This document shows, piece by piece, positions 49,844 to 61,900 of a stretch of DNA of 64,000 bases. This DNA is from Candidatus Methylomirabilota bacterium (GTDB lineage Bacteria; Methylomirabilota; Methylomirabilia; Methylomirabilales; Methylomirabilaceae): the NCBI GenBank assembly GCA_003104975.1, contig PQAM01000018.1, forward strand, positions 181,049-245,048, given 5' to 3'. The position numbers were made by a program, and so were the translations under genes. Each line of letters opens with the position of its first letter. Within the stretch, counting starts at the first letter, position 1. Under the pieces are notes generated by a model. The model saw only the letters and a list, made by a program, of their open reading frames with translations, did no database searches and was not told where the DNA came from.

Positions 49844-51127
49844 ATGCAACTTCCGCAGTTCCGAGAACTGGACCCGCTCAGCCGGATGGCGCTCGAGGCG
49901 GCACGGCGGGCTGCCGCCCCTGCGCCGATCTATGCGGTTGGCGGCTATGTGCGCGATCTGCTTCTCGGTCACGGGAACGTCGATATCGATCTGGTGGTTG
50001 AGGGCGATGCCATCGCGGTCGCCGGGCGTCTGGCGCACTCCCTGAAGGCGGTGGTTGCACCTCACCACAGGTTCGGAACCGCCCATCTGCGACTGTCGGA
50101 TGGCAGAAGACTGGATCTCGCCACCGCCAGAACGGAGCGATACCCGCACATCGCCGCGCTGCCGGAGGTTCAACCCGCCCCTCTCCTTGCCGATCTGTTT
50201 CGACGAGACTTCAGCATCAACGCTATGGCGGCCCGTATCGACCGTCATCAATTTGGGCCACTGATCGATCCGATTGGGGGGCTTCGGGACCTGGAGTACG
50301 GGCGGATCAGGGCCTTGCACGAGCAGAGCTTTTTCGACGACCCCACCCGGCTCTTCAGGACCGCTCGATTTGAGGGCCGATATCGGTTTATGATTGCTCG
50401 GAGCACCCTGCAACTGATGAAGGCCGCAGTCAAGGCAAGTGCAATCGAGCATCTGAGCGGTCCCAGAATCTTCAGAGAACTTCACCTGATCGCGCATGAA
50501 CCATCAGCGCCACGCATTATCTGGCGACTCAGAAATCTCGGCGTATTGACGGCCATTCATCCGACGCTCGTCCTCCCGGCGGCCGCCTTCGGTCTGTGCG
50601 AGCGTGTGCAGGCGATGCTCTCGCAAGAGCCGTCAATGCCGTTCGTGAAGAAGGTCGATGCGAGTGAGGCGTTCCTCCTCGTCATCCTCTCTTTTCTGCA
50701 TCCCAAGACGGTCGTTACGGTTCTCCACAGGCTTGCCCCGCCCCATCGAATTGCCGACAAGTTGCGAGGCGATCATAAGGGGTATCGAATCACCGCACGC
50801 ACGCTGATGCGCGCCGTCGATCTCCGCCAGAGTCGTATCGCCCGACTACTCGATCCACTCTCGCCGGAAGCCAAGATCGTCCTGTTGGCCGCTGTCCCGA
50901 ACGGACCGGCGCAGGAGGCGGTGTCCCGGTACCTCACAACGTCATGGCAAATCGTACCGCTGCTCAAAGGCCACGACCTGCACCGGCTGGGGCTGAAGCC
51001 TGGTCCCATCTACCGACAGATCCTGGCCGGTCTGCGTGCGGCCAAACTGGACGGACGGCTCCACACCAGGGAGGATGAGGTGGCCTTCGTCCTTCAGCGC
51101 TTCGGCGAGATGCACCTTCGAGCGTAA
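49844..51127 (+). CDS. Poly(A) polymerase/tRNA CCA-adding enzyme family nucleotidyltransferase
   Basis: A 427-aa class II nucleotidyltransferase that would add or repair the CCA end of tRNA, or add poly(A). The head motif IYAVGGYVRDLLLGHGNVDI DLVVEG carries the two catalytic Asp residues, and FRRDFSINAMA and DDPTRLFRTARFEGRY follow. The C-terminal half resembles the helical body of the archaeal-bacterial CCA/PAP group, without an HD domain motif. ATG 49844 is preferred over TTG 49838. Confidence 0.85.
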   Translation: MQLPQFRELDPLSRMALEAARRAAAPAPIYAVGGYVRDLLLGHGNVDIDLVVEGDAIAVAGRLAHSLKAVVAPHHRFGTAHLRLSDGRRLDLATARTERYPHIAALPEVQPAPLLADLFRRDFSINAMAARIDRHQFGPLIDPIGGLRDLEYGRIRALHEQSFFDDPTRLFRTARFEGRYRFMIARSTLQLMKAAVKASAIEHLSGPRIFRELHLIAHEPSAPRIIWRLRNLGVLTAIHPTLVLPAAAFGLCERVQAMLSQEPSMPFVKKVDASEAFLLVILSFLHPKTVVTVLHRLAPPHRIADKLRGDHKGYRITARTLMRAVDLRQSRIARLLDPLSPEAKIVLLAAVPNGPAQEAVSRYLTTSWQIVPLLKGHDLHRLGLKPGPIYRQILAGLRAAKLDGRLHTREDEVAFVLQRFGEMHLRA

Positions 51128-51181
51128 CGGGTGATAACGGAGATTGACATGTGCGGGCACATTGAGTAGGTTACGGGTATC

Positions 51182-51586
51182 ATGGGAGATGACCCGCTGG
51201 ATCGCGAACAGATCCGACAGATTCTGGCCCTCTACTTCGCCAACCGTCCTGATGTTCGGATGGCCTTCCTCTTCGGCTCAGTAGAGCGAGGCGTTGCCTC
51301 CACCGAGTCGGATCTGGATGTGGCGGTATACCTGGAGGACGAAAGCGCGGAGGGAACCCTTTGGACCGACGTCGAGCGCCTCGTGGGTCGTGAAGTAGAC
51401 CTTGTGGTGCTGAACCGCGCTCCGGCGTTGATCGGCTGGAGCGCTATCAGAGGCACTCCCCTGTTAATCCGGGATCGAGGGTTTTTCCTCGACTATCTCC
51501 TTGAGGTGTCTGAAGAGGCCGAAAGCCTGGCCGAGTTCAACCTGGACTTCTGGAAATTAAGGGATAGAGCACGTGCCGCTCGGTAA
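51182..51586 (+). CDS. mntA: MntA-type nucleotidyltransferase antitoxin (pair 1)
   Basis: A 134-aa minimal nucleotidyltransferase with the GSX10DXD motif in LFGSVERGVASTESDLDVAV. In studied MntA/HepT pairs it adds AMP units to a Tyr of the HEPN toxin and so silences it. The frame overlaps the toxin start by 14 bp. Confidence 0.88.
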   Translation: MGDDPLDREQIRQILALYFANRPDVRMAFLFGSVERGVASTESDLDVAVYLEDESAEGTLWTDVERLVGREVDLVVLNRAPALIGWSAIRGTPLLIRDRGFFLDYLLEVSEEAESLAEFNLDFWKLRDRARAAR

Positions 51587-52016
51587 GGAAGGACAGGAAC
51601 GACTTGCCAGGATCCTCGTGTTCCTGGAAACCGAGCTTGCCGACCTTCGGGCCTTCGCCGACATGCGGTACGGCAATTATCAGTCGGATCGTGATCGGCG
51701 ACGCAACCTTGAACGCTGCATCGAAAACATCGTGAACGCGGCGCTCGACATTGCCAAGATTCTCCTTGTAAGCGAGGGGCGTCCCATCCCTCCTACGTAT
51801 AAAGAGTACTTCCTCCAACTTCCGGCCATCAGCGGATTCCTCGACGAACCCGTCGCGGAAGACCTTGCCGAATGGGCGCGGTTGCGGAATATCCTTGCTC
51901 ACGAATACCTCGATATCCGTTGGCAGCGTATCCGGGAATTCCTCGACAGCGGATGGCAAAGCTACGAATCCCTGCTGAAGGCTACCGAGGCATACCTTCG
52001 GAGACGGACGACATAG
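51573..52016 (+). CDS. hepT: HepT-type HEPN toxin (pair 1)
   Basis: A 147-aa helical RNase toxin with the RX4HXY motif in RLRNILAHEYLDI; the Tyr is the expected AMP acceptor. The helix LERCIENIVNAALDIAKILL is typical of the DUF86 family. GTG 51573 is the start, inside the antitoxin gene. The 133-bp gap before the protease gene carries nothing I recognise. Confidence 0.88.
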   Translation: MPLGKEGQERLARILVFLETELADLRAFADMRYGNYQSDRDRRRNLERCIENIVNAALDIAKILLVSEGRPIPPTYKEYFLQLPAISGFLDEPVAEDLAEWARLRNILAHEYLDIRWQRIREFLDSGWQSYESLLKATEAYLRRRTT

Positions 52017-52149
52017 CCCCATTCCACACCCCGTATCGCACCGCTGCCAAAGGAGACGAGGAGACCCCTTCGGCATTGACAAGGGTGTGTCCCTCTGTTA
52101 CGGTAACTTCAGTAAGACGCATGGTAAGCGGAATACGTGGTGAGGACGG

Positions 52150-52788
52150 ATGGCCGATCTGACGCAGTTCATTCTGGATTTAAGCGTGAGGCTGCCGGCC
52201 ATCCTGGCAGCCTTGACGTGTCACGAGTATGCGCACGGGTGGGTGGCCGATAAGCGGGGCGATCCGACCGCGCGGTGGCTGGGCCGCCTCACCTGGAATC
52301 CCCTCGCCCACCTCGATCCGGTGGGAACCCTGGCCTTGATCTTCACGCCTGTCGGTTGGGCCAAGCCGGTTCCGGTGAATTTCGACGCCCTTCGACATCC
52401 AAGGCGTGATATGGTCTTGGTGGCGGCCGCAGGACCTGGCGCAAATCTCATCCTGGCCTTCGTGTGCGCCTGGTTGCTTCGGCTGTTCGGTAGCCCAGAG
52501 CGAGCGGATGAGGGCGCATGGTTCCTGTGGTTGACGCCGGTGTCCCTCATGCTGTACAAGAGCGTTCTTATCAACGTCGCGCTGGCGGTGTTCAACCTGA
52601 TTCCCGTATTACCGCTTGACGGCGGTCGCGTCATGGCCGGCCTCTTGCCGCCGCGCCAGGCTGCATCGTACGGCAGGCTGGAACGGTACGGCTTTGTGAT
52701 TCTTATAGTGTTGATCTTCAGCGGGGCGGTTGATCGTCTTATCTGGCCGCCCATCGCGTTGGTGGCCGGTCTCTTGCTTGGCGCGTAA
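52150..52788 (+). CDS. Site-2 protease family (M50) membrane peptidase
   Basis: A 212-aa integral membrane zinc peptidase of the small rhomboid-like S2P branch. The zinc motif HEYAHG is at about residues 24-29 in ALTCHEYAHGWVADKRGDPT, and the third ligand region is NLIPVLPLDGGRVMAGLLP. Four to five helices follow from the pattern. Such proteins cut membrane-bound regulators; the substrate is unknown. It sits 23 bp before trpS. Confidence 0.88.
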   Translation: MADLTQFILDLSVRLPAILAALTCHEYAHGWVADKRGDPTARWLGRLTWNPLAHLDPVGTLALIFTPVGWAKPVPVNFDALRHPRRDMVLVAAAGPGANLILAFVCAWLLRLFGSPERADEGAWFLWLTPVSLMLYKSVLINVALAVFNLIPVLPLDGGRVMAGLLPPRQAASYGRLERYGFVILIVLIFSGAVDRLIWPPIALVAGLLLGA

Positions 52789-52811
52789 CTACAGGAGGAC
52801 CACGATAGTCC

Positions 52812-53798
52812 ATGCCGAAGGATCGAGTCTTGAGCGGGATGAGGCCGACCGGGCGCCTTCACCTTGGTCACCTGTTCGGGGCCCTGGACAATTGGCGCCG
52901 CTTGCAGGAGACGTATGAGTGCTTCTTCTTTGTAGCCGATTGGCACGCGCTGACAACCGAGTACGCGGATACGAAAGGTATCCGGAACAACATCCGCGAG
53001 ATGGTCCTGGATATGTTGGCGGCCGGGATCGATCCCTCGAAGGCAACCCTCTTTCTGCAGTCCCGACTTCATGAACATGCCGAGTTGTACCTGTTGCTGT
53101 CAATGATCACGCCGGTCCCATGGCTGGAGCGAAATCCGACCTACAAGGAGCAGCGGCAGGAGCTGACCACGAAAGACCTGAGTACCCTTGGGTTTCTAGG
53201 GTACCCCGTTCTGATGGCCTCGGATATCCTGATCTACAAGGCCAATTATGTACCGGTTGGGATCGATCAGGTGCCGCACTTGGAATTGGCCAGGGAGATC
53301 GCGCGGCGCTTCAATGCGCTGTACGGGGAGGTGTTCGTTGAACCACAGCCGCTCCTGACCGAATTCCCGAAGGTCCCCGGTACCGATGGGCGCAAGATGA
53401 GCAAAAGCTACGGCAACGCCATCTATCTGAGCGACTCGCCGGAGCAGGTAACAGCGAAGATCAAGCCGATGGTGACCGACCCGGCCCGGGTACGCCGGCG
53501 CGATCCGGGCAATCCTGACGTCTGTCCGGTCTTCGACCTACACAAGATCTTTACGCCCAAGGTCGAGCGGGACACCGTCATCGATCCCGGCTGTCGGACG
53601 GCGGGGATCGGGTGCCTGGACTGTAAGGGCGTTTTGCTGCAGCATATGCTTCCTGCGCTGCAGCCCATCTACGAGCGACGGCAGGAGCTGGCAACCCGCC
53701 AGGAGATCGTCCAGGAGGTCCTGGAGGATGGCTGGGCCAAGGCCAAGAAGATAGCAGGCGAGACCCTGTCAGAGGTCAAGATCGCAATGCATATGTAA
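52812..53798 (+). CDS. trpS: Tryptophanyl-tRNA synthetase
   Basis: A 328-aa class I aminoacyl-tRNA synthetase. It shows the HIGH-type motif in GRLHLGHLFGAL, YPVLMASDILIYKANYVPVG, and the KMSKS loop in DGRKMSKSYGNAIYL. The insert CPVFDLHKIF and GIGCLDCKGVLLQHM with three Cys residues is as in the bacterial branch with a Cys-rich element. GGAGG lies about 10 bp before the ATG. Confidence 0.95.
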   Translation: MPKDRVLSGMRPTGRLHLGHLFGALDNWRRLQETYECFFFVADWHALTTEYADTKGIRNNIREMVLDMLAAGIDPSKATLFLQSRLHEHAELYLLLSMITPVPWLERNPTYKEQRQELTTKDLSTLGFLGYPVLMASDILIYKANYVPVGIDQVPHLELAREIARRFNALYGEVFVEPQPLLTEFPKVPGTDGRKMSKSYGNAIYLSDSPEQVTAKIKPMVTDPARVRRRDPGNPDVCPVFDLHKIFTPKVERDTVIDPGCRTAGIGCLDCKGVLLQHMLPALQPIYERRQELATRQEIVQEVLEDGWAKAKKIAGETLSEVKIAMHM

Positions 53799-53800
53799 CA

Positions 53801-55330
<1,530 letters not shown>

Positions 55331-55350
55331 GCAGCTCTCAGCCGTTGCCG

Positions 55351-55408
55351 ATGTAGGGGCGCAGTTTACTGCGCCCTCTTTGGGCGGGATAAATCCCGCC
55401 CCTACACA
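55351..55408. repeat. REP doublet between guaB and guaA
   Basis: GTAGGGGCGCAGTTTACTGC then GCCCTCTTTGGGC and GGGATAAATCCCGCCCCTAC. Two REP hairpins of the RAYT-linked family stand head to tail, about 50 kb from the transposase. Confidence 0.8.
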
Positions 55409-55422
55409 TCGATGGCCTCGTT

Positions 55423-56955
55423 ATGGATAAAATCCTCATCCTCGATTTCGGTTCACAGTACACCCAGTTGATCGCGCGTCGCATCCGTGAACTGGGCGTC
55501 TACTGCGAAATCCGTCCGTTTCACCTGTCGCTGGACGATATCAAGGCTTTCAACCCCAAAGGAATTATCCTCTCCGGTAGTCCGGCCAGCGTCTATCAAC
55601 CGGATGCTCCCCTCTGCCATCGCGACGTCATCGAACAGGGCGTGCCGGTCCTGGGGATCTGCTACGGGATGGGGGTTCTCGGCCACTATCACGGCGCCGT
55701 CACGACCCGAGCGGCTTCCCGGGAATATGGTCGGGCTACGCTCCTGATTGACGATACGACCGATCTCTTTGCCGGCCTGAGTAGCGGGCTAACCGTCTGG
55801 ATGAGCCATGGCGATAAGCTCGAGGCGATCCCCGACACATTCCGACGCCTCGCCCACACAGCCAATGCGTCGTTCGCCGCGATCCGCCACCGCACACAGC
55901 CGCTCTTCGCCGTCCAGTTTCATCCCGAAGTCGCCCATACCGACAACGGGAAGGCGATCCTGGGAAATTTTCTATTCAGGGTCTGCGGCTGCACGCCGGA
56001 TTGGCAGATGCACTCCTTCGCCGAGATGGCCATCGAGCGGATTCAGCGTCGAGTGGGTGATCGCCATGTCCTCTGCGGCCTGAGCGGCGGGGTCGATTCG
56101 TCGGTCGCTGCCCTGCTGGTCCACCAGGCCATCGGTCCGAAACTCACCTGTGTCTTTGTTGACAACGGTCTGCTTCGGAAAGGCGAAGCCGTCCAGGTCG
56201 AACAGGCCATGGGCGAGCACCTGGGCGTTCACCTGGTCTCAGTCGATGCGCGGGAGCGGTTCCTGACCCGGCTCAAAGGGATCATCGATCCTGAGGAGAA
56301 ACGGAAGATCATCGGCGCGGAGTTCATCGCCGTCTTTGAAGAGGAAGCGCGACGGCTGGGGCGGTTCGAGTTCCTCGCTCAGGGAACACTCTACCCCGAT
56401 GTGATCGAGAGCGTCTCGGTTCAGGGACCGTCGGTTACCATCAAATCCCATCACAACGTGGGTGGGCTGCCGGAGCAGTTCGATTTCGAGCTGATCGAGC
56501 CGCTGCGGGAGCTGTTCAAGGATGAGGTCCGAGAGCTGGGAAAGGAACTCGGCCTGCCGGATACCATCCTCTGGCGTCAGCCGTTCCCGGGGCCGGGTCT
56601 GGCCGTCCGGATCATCGGCGAGGTGACGCAGGCGCGGCTGGACCTGCTGCGAGAGGCCGACGCGATCGTTGAATCTGAAGTCGTGAAGGCGAAGCTGGAT
56701 CGCGAACTGTGGCAGGCATTCGCCGTGCTACTGCCGATCAAGACGGTCGGGGTTATGGGCGACGAGCGGACCTATGAGCATGTCATCGCTATCCGAGCCG
56801 TCACCAGCCTCGACGGCATGACGGCCGACTGGGCGCGCCTGCCGCATGATCTGCTCCAGGCAATCAGCAGCCGGATCGTGAGCGAGGTCAAAGGCGTGAA
56901 CCGCGTTGTCTATGACATCTCCTCCAAGCCCCCCAGCACCATCGAGTGGGAATGA
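55423..56955 (+). CDS. guaA: GMP synthase (glutamine-hydrolysing)
   Basis: A 510-aa two-domain enzyme turning XMP into GMP. The glutaminase half has [20 protein letters not shown], its nucleophile Cys in VLGICYGMG (the Gly after Met replaces the usual Gln), and His-x-Glu in [11 protein letters not shown]. The ATP pyrophosphatase half has the P-loop [20 protein letters not shown], then [12 protein letters not shown], and the closing dimerisation end [17 protein letters not shown]. It is complete. Confidence 0.96.
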   Translation: MDKILILDFGSQYTQLIARRIRELGVYCEIRPFHLSLDDIKAFNPKGIILSGSPASVYQPDAPLCHRDVIEQGVPVLGICYGMGVLGHYHGAVTTRAASREYGRATLLIDDTTDLFAGLSSGLTVWMSHGDKLEAIPDTFRRLAHTANASFAAIRHRTQPLFAVQFHPEVAHTDNGKAILGNFLFRVCGCTPDWQMHSFAEMAIERIQRRVGDRHVLCGLSGGVDSSVAALLVHQAIGPKLTCVFVDNGLLRKGEAVQVEQAMGEHLGVHLVSVDARERFLTRLKGIIDPEEKRKIIGAEFIAVFEEEARRLGRFEFLAQGTLYPDVIESVSVQGPSVTIKSHHNVGGLPEQFDFELIEPLRELFKDEVRELGKELGLPDTILWRQPFPGPGLAVRIIGEVTQARLDLLREADAIVESEVVKAKLDRELWQAFAVLLPIKTVGVMGDERTYEHVIAIRAVTSLDGMTADWARLPHDLLQAISSRIVSEVKGVNRVVYDISSKPPSTIEWE

Positions 56956-56973
56956 ACCAGCGAGCTTTCTTCC

Positions 56974-57012
56974 TTGACGGACTACACACGATCAGTTAGT
57001 TTATGTGTAGTC
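56974..57012 (+). promoter_or_regulatory. Promoter with flanking operator for the RHH/PIN pair
   Basis: TTGACG (56974-56979), 17 bp, then TAGTTT (56997-57002). The arms GACTACACA (56980-56988) and TGTGTAGTC (57004-57012) form a perfect 9-bp inverted repeat around the -10 site, fitting autorepression by the antitoxin. Confidence 0.65.
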
Positions 57013-57028
57013 ATAGAGGGAGGCGCGC

Positions 57029-57280
57029 ATGACCCGCATAAACATCTCAATAGATGAAAAGCTTCTAAAGGTTATCGACAGAGCGGCTTTCAAGGAGGGT
57101 CGAAACCGGAGTCAGTTTTTCCGCCATGCCATGGAGGAGTATTTTACTCAGGAGGAGGTTAAAGAGCGACGGCGGCGCGCGGTGGAAAAGGCAATGAAGA
57201 TCCAGGATGAAATTAGAAGCAAAACGAAACCCTGGGACGCAGTCGGCTTTATCAGGAAGATGCGAGCCGCGAATCGCTGA
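57029..57280 (+). CDS. vapB: Ribbon-helix-helix antitoxin (VapB/CopG type)
   Basis: An 83-aa DNA-binding protein with the RHH fold (TRINISIDEKLLKVIDRAAF then KEGRNRSQFFRHAMEEYF), followed by a charged helical toxin-binding tail. The stop shares a base with the PIN start (TGATGG). A palindrome in its promoter is a likely autoregulatory site. Confidence 0.85.
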   Translation: MTRINISIDEKLLKVIDRAAFKEGRNRSQFFRHAMEEYFTQEEVKERRRRAVEKAMKIQDEIRSKTKPWDAVGFIRKMRAANR

Positions 57281-57717
57281 TGGACTTGGTCCTCGATACC
57301 TCCGTAATCGCCAAATGGTTTATACATCCCCCGGAAGACGATCTCGACGCTGCGTTGGAAATCCGGCATAGGATTGTTGACGCAGAACTCGATCTCATCG
57401 TACCCGACCTCATCTTCTACGAGCTTGCCAACGTCTTGCGCTATCAGCCCCAGCTTGGGGCCGAAGAAGTAGCCAGTGCCCTTGATTCTTTGGAGACAAT
57501 GGACTTGGACATCCGGCCATTCTCCTATCCGCTCGGAAAGGAAGCAGCACAACTCGCCAAGGCTGCAGGGATCACAGTCTACGACGCGTACTTCATTGTG
57601 TTCGCTGAGGCGTTCGACTGTCCTGTTGTGACAGCAGATCGGCGTTGTTATGCTCGTGTTCGCGGCAGGCCTTCGGTCAAGCTATTACGGACATGGGGCA
57701 GGGTTACCGATGAATGA
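57280..57717 (+). CDS. vapC: PIN-domain ribonuclease toxin (VapC type)
   Basis: A 145-aa nuclease. The acidic active-site residues are all visible: Asp in LVLDTSVIAKWF, Glu in LIFYELANVLR, Asp in ITVYDAYFIVFAE, Asp in VTADRRCY. It follows the RHH antitoxin with one shared base, and its last bases overlap the start of the next antitoxin gene, so four toxin-antitoxin genes run together. Confidence 0.88.
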   Translation: MDLVLDTSVIAKWFIHPPEDDLDAALEIRHRIVDAELDLIVPDLIFYELANVLRYQPQLGAEEVASALDSLETMDLDIRPFSYPLGKEAAQLAKAAGITVYDAYFIVFAEAFDCPVVTADRRCYARVRGRPSVKLLRTWGRVTDE

Positions 57718-58027
57718 GATGGTGCGAGATCGGCAGGAAGTTATCGAACGGCTGAAATCAGCCGAGGGAGCGATTCGCGCGCTGGGGGTTCGGCGGCTGG
57801 CGCTCTTTGGATCGTTTGTCCGGGAAACGGCATCGCTCGAAAGTGATGTCGATGTACTGGTCGAGTTCGAGCCGGAGCAGAAAACATACGACCGGTTTCT
57901 CGATCTCTCGGAACTCTTAGAGCGCCTGCTTGGACGTCGGGTGGAGATCGTGACAACAGAGTCGCTGAGTCCGCATCTCGGCACTCACATCCTTTCCGAG
58001 GCGAGAGATGTCATTCGAGCCGCTTGA
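57710..58027 (+). CDS. mntA: MntA-type nucleotidyltransferase antitoxin (pair 2)
   Basis: A 105-aa minimal nucleotidyltransferase with GSX10DXD in [23 protein letters not shown] 57710 lies inside the end of the PIN gene. It overlaps the HEPN gene by 20 bp. The protein is only distantly similar to pair 1 at 51182, so the two pairs are not recent copies. Confidence 0.88.
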   Translation: MNEMVRDRQEVIERLKSAEGAIRALGVRRLALFGSFVRETASLESDVDVLVEFEPEQKTYDRFLDLSELLERLLGRRVEIVTTESLSPHLGTHILSEARDVIRAA

Positions 58028-58370
58028 GCACCTGCGCCATATCCTGATCGAGACAGACTATCTGGTCGAGCAGTGCGTAGCACTCAGCAAGGAGCAATTA
58101 CTCGCCGACGAAACCTTACGCCGGGCATTTGCGCGAAGTCCGGAGGTCATTGGGGAAGCCGCCAAGAAAGTGCCCGATGTGTTTCGCGAGCAGTATCCCG
58201 AGGTAGAATGGCGGGCAATGGCCGGTATGCGCGACCGACTGATCCACGGGTACTTCGGGGTGGATTACGAGCTTGTGTGGGATGTCGTGAAGAATAAAGT
58301 GCCAGCCTTGAGGGGGCAAATTGGACACATCCTCCGCGATGCGGATCGCCGCACTACCTCTTCAGGCTGA
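58008..58370 (+). CDS. hepT: HepT-type HEPN toxin (pair 2)
   Basis: A 120-aa helical toxin of the DUF86 family. The motif RX4HXY lies in [20 protein letters not shown], and [20 protein letters not shown] is the typical central helix. ATG 58008 follows within the antitoxin frame. It probably cuts tRNA or mRNA; the Tyr of the motif would be the AMP acceptor. Confidence 0.88.
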   Translation: MSFEPLEHLRHILIETDYLVEQCVALSKEQLLADETLRRAFARSPEVIGEAAKKVPDVFREQYPEVEWRAMAGMRDRLIHGYFGVDYELVWDVVKNKVPALRGQIGHILRDADRRTTSSG

Positions 58371-58403
58371 CGCGGGGACTACGCGACTGAGTGTGGACGT
58401 TGG

Positions 58404-58886
58404 ATGGCAGTGCGAATTGCGACAATGGCATCGCGGCAGAGTGTGAAGCGAGCATACGACATCGAGGTGTTCGGAGAGGCGGTGTACGCGATGGCGGCTC
58501 GTCTGGCGCGGCGGCCTGACCGGCGACGCAAGTGGGAGGCGTTGCGACAACTCGAAGCGCAGACCAGGGATCAACTCCGCACGGTCCTCGTCCGCGCAGG
58601 CGACACACCGCGAGACTCAGCAGTTCAACGTTGGCTCGGCCGCGCTGTCGGCGCCGTCATCGGGGCCTTGCCATGGCGTATCACGCTCACCGTGCTGCGC
58701 ATCGTGCTACGATGGGCTGTCCGGTTTTTCGAGCAGATAGAGGATGAGGCCTGCGGGCGAGAGAGTGCATCGATCCACGGGCTGGCCGCACATGAACGCG
58801 CACAGTGGGAATTTGTCCGGCGCGAACTTTCAGGTGATGAGCAATCGATCGATCCGATCCTCGCTCAGTTGGAGGTCCGCCGCTGA
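58404..58886 (+). CDS. Uncharacterised helical protein, possibly ferritin-like
   Basis: A 160-aa protein that I do not firmly recognise. The first helix DIEVFGEAVYAMAARLARRP, the QLEAQTRDQL segment and the late HGLAAHERAQWEFVRREL carry Glu and His at spacings like a ferritin-like four-helix bundle, but the full metal set is not obvious. A middle stretch (GAVIGALPWRITLTVLRIVL) is hydrophobic. It stands alone between a toxin gene and dnaE. Confidence 0.55.
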   Translation: MAVRIATMASRQSVKRAYDIEVFGEAVYAMAARLARRPDRRRKWEALRQLEAQTRDQLRTVLVRAGDTPRDSAVQRWLGRAVGAVIGALPWRITLTVLRIVLRWAVRFFEQIEDEACGRESASIHGLAAHERAQWEFVRRELSGDEQSIDPILAQLEVRR

Positions 58887-58899
58887 TCTGATGATATAC

Positions 58900-58925
58900 T
58901 ACCCCCTAATCCCTAACCCCTGCTG
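58900..58925. repeat. CCCCTAATCCCTAACCCC tract before dnaE
   Basis: ACCCCCTAATCCCTAACCCC, 13 bp before the dnaE ATG, in the family of tracts before pilC, pilR, xerD and cca. No Shine-Dalgarno sequence of ordinary type is visible in its place. Confidence 0.6.
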
Positions 58926-58937
58926 TTTGAGGCATTG

Positions 58938-61900
58938 ATGCATCATTCTGATTTCGTACATTTGCACGTGCACAGCCAATACAGCCTGCTGGATGGGGCC
59001 TGCGGGCTTGAGAAGCTGGTGGCCAAGGCGAAGGAGTACCAGATGCCCGCCCTGGCGGTCACCGATCACGGCAACCTCTTCGGGGCGATCGACTTTTACA
59101 GCATCGCGATGAAGGAGGGGATCAAGCCGATCATCGGCAGCGAGGTCTACATCGCCCCTGGCAGCCGGTTTGAGCGGTCCAATCAGGACAGCGGCTACGA
59201 GGGCGCCAGCCACATTACTCTGCTGGCCAAGGATCAGGTCGGCTACCGGAATCTGATCAAGCTGGTGTCGGCCGGCTATCTGGAGGGCTTCTACTATAAG
59301 CCCCGGATCGACCGGGAGCTGTTCGCCCAACACTGTCACGGTCTGATCGCCCTCTCGGGGTGCCTCAACTGCGAGGTGGCCAAGGCATTGCTGGATGGCG
59401 ACGAGGCGCGGGCCAAGGAGACGGTCAGTTGGTATCTGGAGGCACTGGGACGCGAGAACTACTTCCTGGAGGTTCAGGATCACGGAATACCGGAGCAGAA
59501 GCGGGTGACTGAGGGCGTCCTGCGACTCGCGAAGTCCTTCGATCTGCCGATGGTCGCCACCAACGACCTGCACTATCCCAGCAAGGAGGATGCCCGCGCC
59601 CATGAGGTCCTGCTCTGCATCCAGACCGGGAAGACGATTCAGGACAAGGATCGCTGGCGCTTCTCCACCGACCAGTTCTACTTCAAATCGGCAGACGAGA
59701 TGAGACGGATCTTTGCCGAGCTGCCTGAGGCGGTCAAGAACACCATTGTCGTAGCCGAGCGGTGCAACCTCCAGCTTCACTTCGGGCAACTCCGGCTCCC
59801 CAAATATCAGGTCCCCGAGGGCTATACCCTCGAATCCTATCTGGCCCATCTGGCCCGGCAGGGGCTCAAGACCCGATTCCCGGCGGCCAATGCCGCCGCA
59901 GAAGCGCGTCTCCAGTACGAGTTGGATGTCATTCAGAAGACCGGCTTTGCCGGCTACTTTCTGGTGGTCTGGGACTTTATCAAGTTCGCCAAGGATCGCG
60001 GGGTTTCGGTCGGCCCGGGGCGCGGCTCCGCGGCCGCCTCATTGGTCGCCTACTGTCTCGGCATCACCAACATCGATCCGCTGCGGTACGGCCTGATCTT
60101 TGAACGGTTCCTAAACCCGGAGCGGATCAGCATGCCGGACATGGACATCGACTTCAGCGACGACCGCCGGGACGAGGTGATCGACTATGTGACGAGGAAG
60201 TATGGGGCCGACAATGTCGCCCAGATCATCACGTTCGGGACGATGGGGGCCAAGGCAGTCATCCGGGATGTCGGACGGGGCCTGGGGATGCCGTATGCCG
60301 AGGTGGATAAGATCGCCAAGCTGGTCCCCAATCGGCTTAACATCAGCCTGGACGAGGCGATTGCCGAGAGCCCGCCGCTGACCGAGGCGGTGCAGAGCCG
60401 GCCCGAGGTGGAGGATCTGTGGCGGGTAGCCAAGTGCCTGGAGGGGCTGACGCGCCACGCCTCGACCCACGCGGCCGGCGTCGTGATCTCCGGCGACCCG
60501 CTCACCGAGCATGTTCCACTCTACAAGGATCCGAAGACCGGCAGCAAGCCGACGACCCAGTATGCCATGAAGGCTATCGAGAAGATCGGCCTGTTGAAGG
60601 TCGATTTCCTGGGCCTGCGGACCCTGACGGTTATCGCCAATACCCTGGAGCTGATCGCGTCGGGACGCGGGCAGAAGATCCCGATTGAGGCGATCCCTCT
60701 CGATGACCCGGCGGTCTTCAAGCTGCTCGGCGAGGCGCGGACCTTCGGAGTCTTCCAACTGGAATCGTCGGGAATGCGGGACCTGATGCGGCGCCTGAAG
60801 CCGGAACGGCTGGAGGACGTCATCGCCCTCGTGGCGCTCTACCGACCGGGGCCGATGGTCATGATCGACGACTTCATCAACCGCAAGCACGGCAAGGTCA
60901 AGATCAGCTACGACCACCCGCTGATGGAAGAGATCCTGAAAGAGACCTACGGGATCATGGTCTACCAGGAGCAGGTGATGCGGATCGCCTCTGAGCTGGC
61001 CGGCTTCTCGATGGGCGAGGCCGATGTGTTGCGCAAGGCGATGGGGAAGAAAGACCCTGAAACCATGGATCAGCAGCGGAAGAAGTTCGTTGACGGCGCT
61101 AAGGCCAAGGGGGTCCCGGCGCGGATAGCGCAAAAGGTCTTCGATAAGATGGCCCCCTTTGCCGGGTACGCCTTCAACAAACCCCACGCAACCTCCTACG
61201 CTCTGGTCGCCTATCAGACCGCCTATCTCAAGGCGCACTATCCGGTCGAGTTCATGGCGGCCCTCCTCACCTCGGAGATGGCGAATACTGACGGGATCGT
61301 CAAGTATATCGACGAGTGCAAGCAGATGGGGATCACCGTCCTGCCGCCAGATGTCAACGAGTCGGAAAGCCGCTTCACCGTCGTAGGCGAGCAGATCCGA
61401 TTCGGGCTGGTGGCCATTAAGAATGTCGGTGAGACGGCCATCCAATCGATCCTGACCACACGGCGGGATAAGGGTCGCCTCCGATCCCTCTTCGACTTCT
61501 GCGAACGGGTGGACCTGCGGCTGGTGAATAAACGGGTCGTCGAGAGCCTGATCAAGTGCGGGGCCTTCGATTCCCTCGGGGCAGCGAGGTCCCAGCTTAT
61601 GGCGGTGGCGGACAAGGCGATGGAGGCGGGCGCCGGCGCACAACGCGAGCGGAGTTATGGCCAGGGCTCACTGCTCGATGTGTTGGAGGCTACGGGTGGG
61701 CTTACCCAACAGGCTGAGGCCCTTCCGGCTATTCCGGAGTGGTCGCCCACCCAACGCCTGGCTGCCGAAAAGGAGACGTTGGGCTTCTACGTAACCGGCC
61801 ACCCGCTGTCCGATTACCGGGACGTCATCGCCAGGGTCGCCGCCGTCGCCACCGATCGCCTCGCGGCCTGCCAGGATAAAGAGACGGTCACGGTGTGCGC

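Noticed and set aside
60111..61643. A 510-codon minus-strand frame opposite dnaE
   Set aside because: Antisense shadow of the polymerase palm and fingers; no recognisable protein features.
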